Source of the DNA: Pelagicoccus mobilis
Lineage (GTDB): Bacteria > Verrucomicrobiota > Verrucomicrobiia > Opitutales > Opitutaceae
Assembly (NCBI RefSeq): GCF_016595505.1
Contig: NZ_JAENIL010000030.1
Location: 1-64,000 of the forward strand
Direction of reading: 5' to 3'
DNA: 64,000 nt
Within the stretch, counting starts at the first letter, position 1. Each line of letters opens with the position of its first letter. A program made the translations under genes and the position numbers. The notes under the pieces were generated by a model. It did not search any database. It was not told where the DNA came from and saw nothing but the letters and a program-made list of their open reading frames with translations. Shown here piece by piece: positions 62,403 to 64,000 of the stretch.

Positions 62403-62421
62403 TTGGCATCTGTGTTGCTAA
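62403..62421 (+). promoter_or_regulatory. Candidate sigma-54 promoter for flgD-flgE
   Basis: TTGGCATCTGTGTTGCTAA has GG (62405-62406) and GC (62417-62418) ten bases apart and matches the TGGCAY-N5-TTGCW consensus well. Initiation is expected near 62430, giving a leader of about 54 bases before the flgD ATG at 62484. Confidence 0.65.
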
Positions 62422-62483
62422 GAACTGGTCAGTCAAAAACGTACGCGATCAAGAAGAACCCAAACACCGACTAAAAACCCGAC

Positions 62484-62996
62484 ATGCCAATCGATTCCAT
62501 AGCTGGCGCTCAAAGCCTCGAGAATGTCTCGAATCTCAATTCCACTGGGACGGCGGAAGAGCGCGTAGAAAAGAAGGCCCTGGGTCAGCAAGAATTCTTC
62601 AAGTTGCTGACAACTCAGCTCGCGTCCCAAGATCCACTCGAGCCAATGGAGGATACCGCCTTCATCGCTCAGATGGCTAGCTTCAGTGAGTTGGAGATGA
62701 CCTCCAACCTTACGAAGAGCTTCGATAACTTTACCAAGTCCCAGCAGCTTAACTCCGCTCAGGGCTACATCGGCAAGATGGTCTCCTTCCCAGGGGAGGC
62801 TCCAGGACTGGTGACTTCCGTTGAGTATGTGAACGACGAGCCGTTGCTTTTCTTGGACGGCAAGAACACCGACGGTCGCAGCGTGAACTCGATCACAAAG
62901 ATCGAGCCAGCCCCAGGCGGAGAAATCAGCAGCTCGAACCAGTTGAAGAGTCTCGTCGAAGAGATCGTCAACCAGGTCAAGGGGCAGGACGGCTAG
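62484..62996 (+). CDS. flgD: Flagellar hook assembly scaffold FlgD (short form)
   Basis: Caps the growing hook. 170 residues, shorter than E. coli FlgD (231). The N-terminal core with QQEFFKLLTTQLASQDPLEP and DTAFIAQMASFSELEM is diagnostic of FlgD; the C-terminal part after residue 100 lacks an obvious full tudor/FN3-like domain and ends in a helix (LKSLVEEIVNQVKGQDG). ATG 62484. Own sigma-54-type promoter; precedes flgE by 65 bases. Confidence 0.93.
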   Translation: MPIDSIAGAQSLENVSNLNSTGTAEERVEKKALGQQEFFKLLTTQLASQDPLEPMEDTAFIAQMASFSELEMTSNLTKSFDNFTKSQQLNSAQGYIGKMVSFPGEAPGLVTSVEYVNDEPLLFLDGKNTDGRSVNSITKIEPAPGGEISSSNQLKSLVEEIVNQVKGQDG

Positions 62997-63061
62997 TCTC
63001 TCACAATTTCAAAAACCAACTTTAAAAACAGTAACCTTTTATAACCCACACTTAATAGATC

Positions 63062-64000
63062 ATGGCATTCGGAGCACTCAGTAGCGGAATCAGCGCCCTC
63101 AACAGTTTCTCGAAAGGGATGGAGGTCATCGGTAATAACATCGCCAACGTTAATACCGTATCGTTCAAGTCTTCACGTATCAAGTATTCGGAGACGTTCA
63201 ACCAAGTCCTCAAGCAATCAGCCCCTTCGCCGGCGAGTGGTGACCGCTCGAATGTCCAGGCTTCGCAGGTCGGTCTCGGTGTGCAGGTTGAAGGTATCGT
63301 GGGCCAGTTCCACCAAGGTGGACTCTCCTCGACCAACCAGCTGACGGACTTGGCGATCCAGGGTGAAGGTTTCTTCCTCGTTGAGGATCCGAAGACGAAC
63401 ACCCAGTACGCGACTCGTGGTGGCGATTTCCGTATCGACGACCAAGGTTATCTCGTGACCAGCGGCGGTATGCGTGTGCGTGGTTTGACGGGTGGTTCTA
63501 TCGGTTTCGAAGTCGATGTCGACGCTGACGGCAAGATGAACTTCGTAGTGAATGAAGACACTCAGACCGGAACAATCGCTCCTTCCGAATACGATTACGT
63601 TCGCCTCGACTACAACGTGGGCGACGCGGAAGTTTATGACGAAGCTTTCAGAAGCGGCGGCCAAAAGCGTAACACCGTGATGTACACCAACCACCTGATC
63701 GGTGAAGACGCTGCAGGCGGAACGACTTGGGGAAGCATCTCTGTCGATCCGGGTACGGGCGTGATTGATACTTCTGCCACTGTTTATGGGGCGGACGCTG
63801 AGAATCCGCACCGCGTGGGCTCGCTCGTTTACAACGATATTGATAACCCGACCGAAGTGACCGGCGTCACCGGATGGCACTCGTTCATGAAGGAGGCGGT
63901 TTCCAATCTCAAGACGCTCCGTAACGTAAGTGAGCAAGGTAGCTTGTCAGGCGTGGTGACCGATGCGGAAATCGAGCAGGCGGTAAGTAGCGACTTCTTC
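63062..64000 (+). CDS. flgE: Flagellar hook protein FlgE, 3'-partial
   Basis: Hook structural protein. 313 residues are visible from ATG 63062 and the frame is still open at base 64000, so the C-terminus lies beyond the window. The axial-family N-terminus MAFGALSSGISALNSFSKGM with IGNNIANVNTVSFKSSR is clear, followed by the FlgE/F/G-type beta region (TDLAIQGEGFFLVEDP, TRGGDFRIDDQGYLVTSGG) and a variable hook domain. Second gene after flgD under the flgD promoter. Confidence 0.95.
   Translation, partial: MAFGALSSGISALNSFSKGMEVIGNNIANVNTVSFKSSRIKYSETFNQVLKQSAPSPASGDRSNVQASQVGLGVQVEGIVGQFHQGGLSSTNQLTDLAIQGEGFFLVEDPKTNTQYATRGGDFRIDDQGYLVTSGGMRVRGLTGGSIGFEVDVDADGKMNFVVNEDTQTGTIAPSEYDYVRLDYNVGDAEVYDEAFRSGGQKRNTVMYTNHLIGEDAAGGTTWGSISVDPGTGVIDTSATVYGADAENPHRVGSLVYNDIDNPTEVTGVTGWHSFMKEAVSNLKTLRNVSEQGSLSGVVTDAEIEQAVSSDFF

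Larger units (their letters stand above)
62175..62483. other. 309-base intergenic region with palindromic element and flgD promoter
   Basis: No gene is visible. It holds copy C of the 40-bp element (62222-62261), an A+T-rich stretch at about 62330-62400, and the candidate sigma-54 promoter for flgD (62403-62421). Confidence 0.8.

Overview
The window looks like a chromosomal segment of a flagellated member of the Verrucomicrobiota, most likely class Opitutae (Pelagicoccus/Puniceicoccus-like). This is inferred from gene content: a TIGR02597-family secreted protein with a Verrucomicrobia-type repeat protein beside it, a long two-domain ThyX, tandem DUF3857/transglutaminase proteins, a SecA with a long insertion and a SEC-C tail, and weak Shine-Dalgarno usage. 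No rRNA, tRNA, CRISPR array, transposase or integrase was found.

Layout. 1-3.1 kb: end of a complex I operon (nuoM, nuoN) closed by a terminator. 3.2-9.3 kb: thyX, a small Lys-rich exported protein, two tandem DUF3857/transglutaminase-fold proteins (one intact, one apparently dead) and a small coiled-coil protein. 9.3-13.7 kb: comEC-like and thiD on the minus strand, diverging from rarA and a YhcH-family gene. 13.8-19.4 kb: a minus-strand housekeeping block (FkbM methyltransferase, GDPD, ferredoxin, U32 protein, HIT protein, an unknown, nrdR, a pabA/trpG-type amidotransferase) decorated with REP-like hairpins at gene ends. 19.6-29.2 kb: tgt, an MFS transporter, UDP-glucuronate decarboxylase, secA and two secreted proteins. 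29.3-38.2 kb: cell-surface glycan genes (sulfotransferase, methyltransferases, acyltransferase, two large two-domain glycosyltransferases). 38.2-49.2 kb: slyX, a 1279-residue acidic membrane protein, small unknowns, phoH, def, and a membrane-protein/coiled-coil-protease gene pair. 49.2-51.9 kb: a methyltransferase, a UbiA-like membrane protein and a degenerate sulfatase homologue. 52-64 kb: a flagellar locus flgB-flgC-fliE-fliF-fliG-fliH-fliI-fliJ-motE-like-fliK, a terminator, an interposed PaaX-family regulator, then flgD-flgE under a separate sigma-54-type promoter.

Three observations stand out. (1) The PaaX-family gene, whose central domain belongs to a Cas2-like fold, sits between fliK and flgD and is flanked by two 40-bp elements in inverted orientation. 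They share an ACGTAACGTTACGT palindromic core and TGCGCA ends. A third copy with the same architecture lies 50 kb away in front of rarA. These could be operators of a regulon, or the ends of a small repeat-flanked cassette. (2) Genes at 45977-47671 and 47692-49173 may form an ion-driven motor: a polytopic protein whose last three membrane segments resemble ExbB/TolQ, and a partner with an ExbD/MotB-like N-terminal helix carrying an Asp, a long coiled coil and an HtrA-like protease domain. (3) Several REP-like hairpins with GTAG/GGAG heads sit exactly at the 3' ends of minus-strand genes, and three of them supply the stop codon.

All assignments come from reading the sequence and recalled family knowledge. 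No database search was run.
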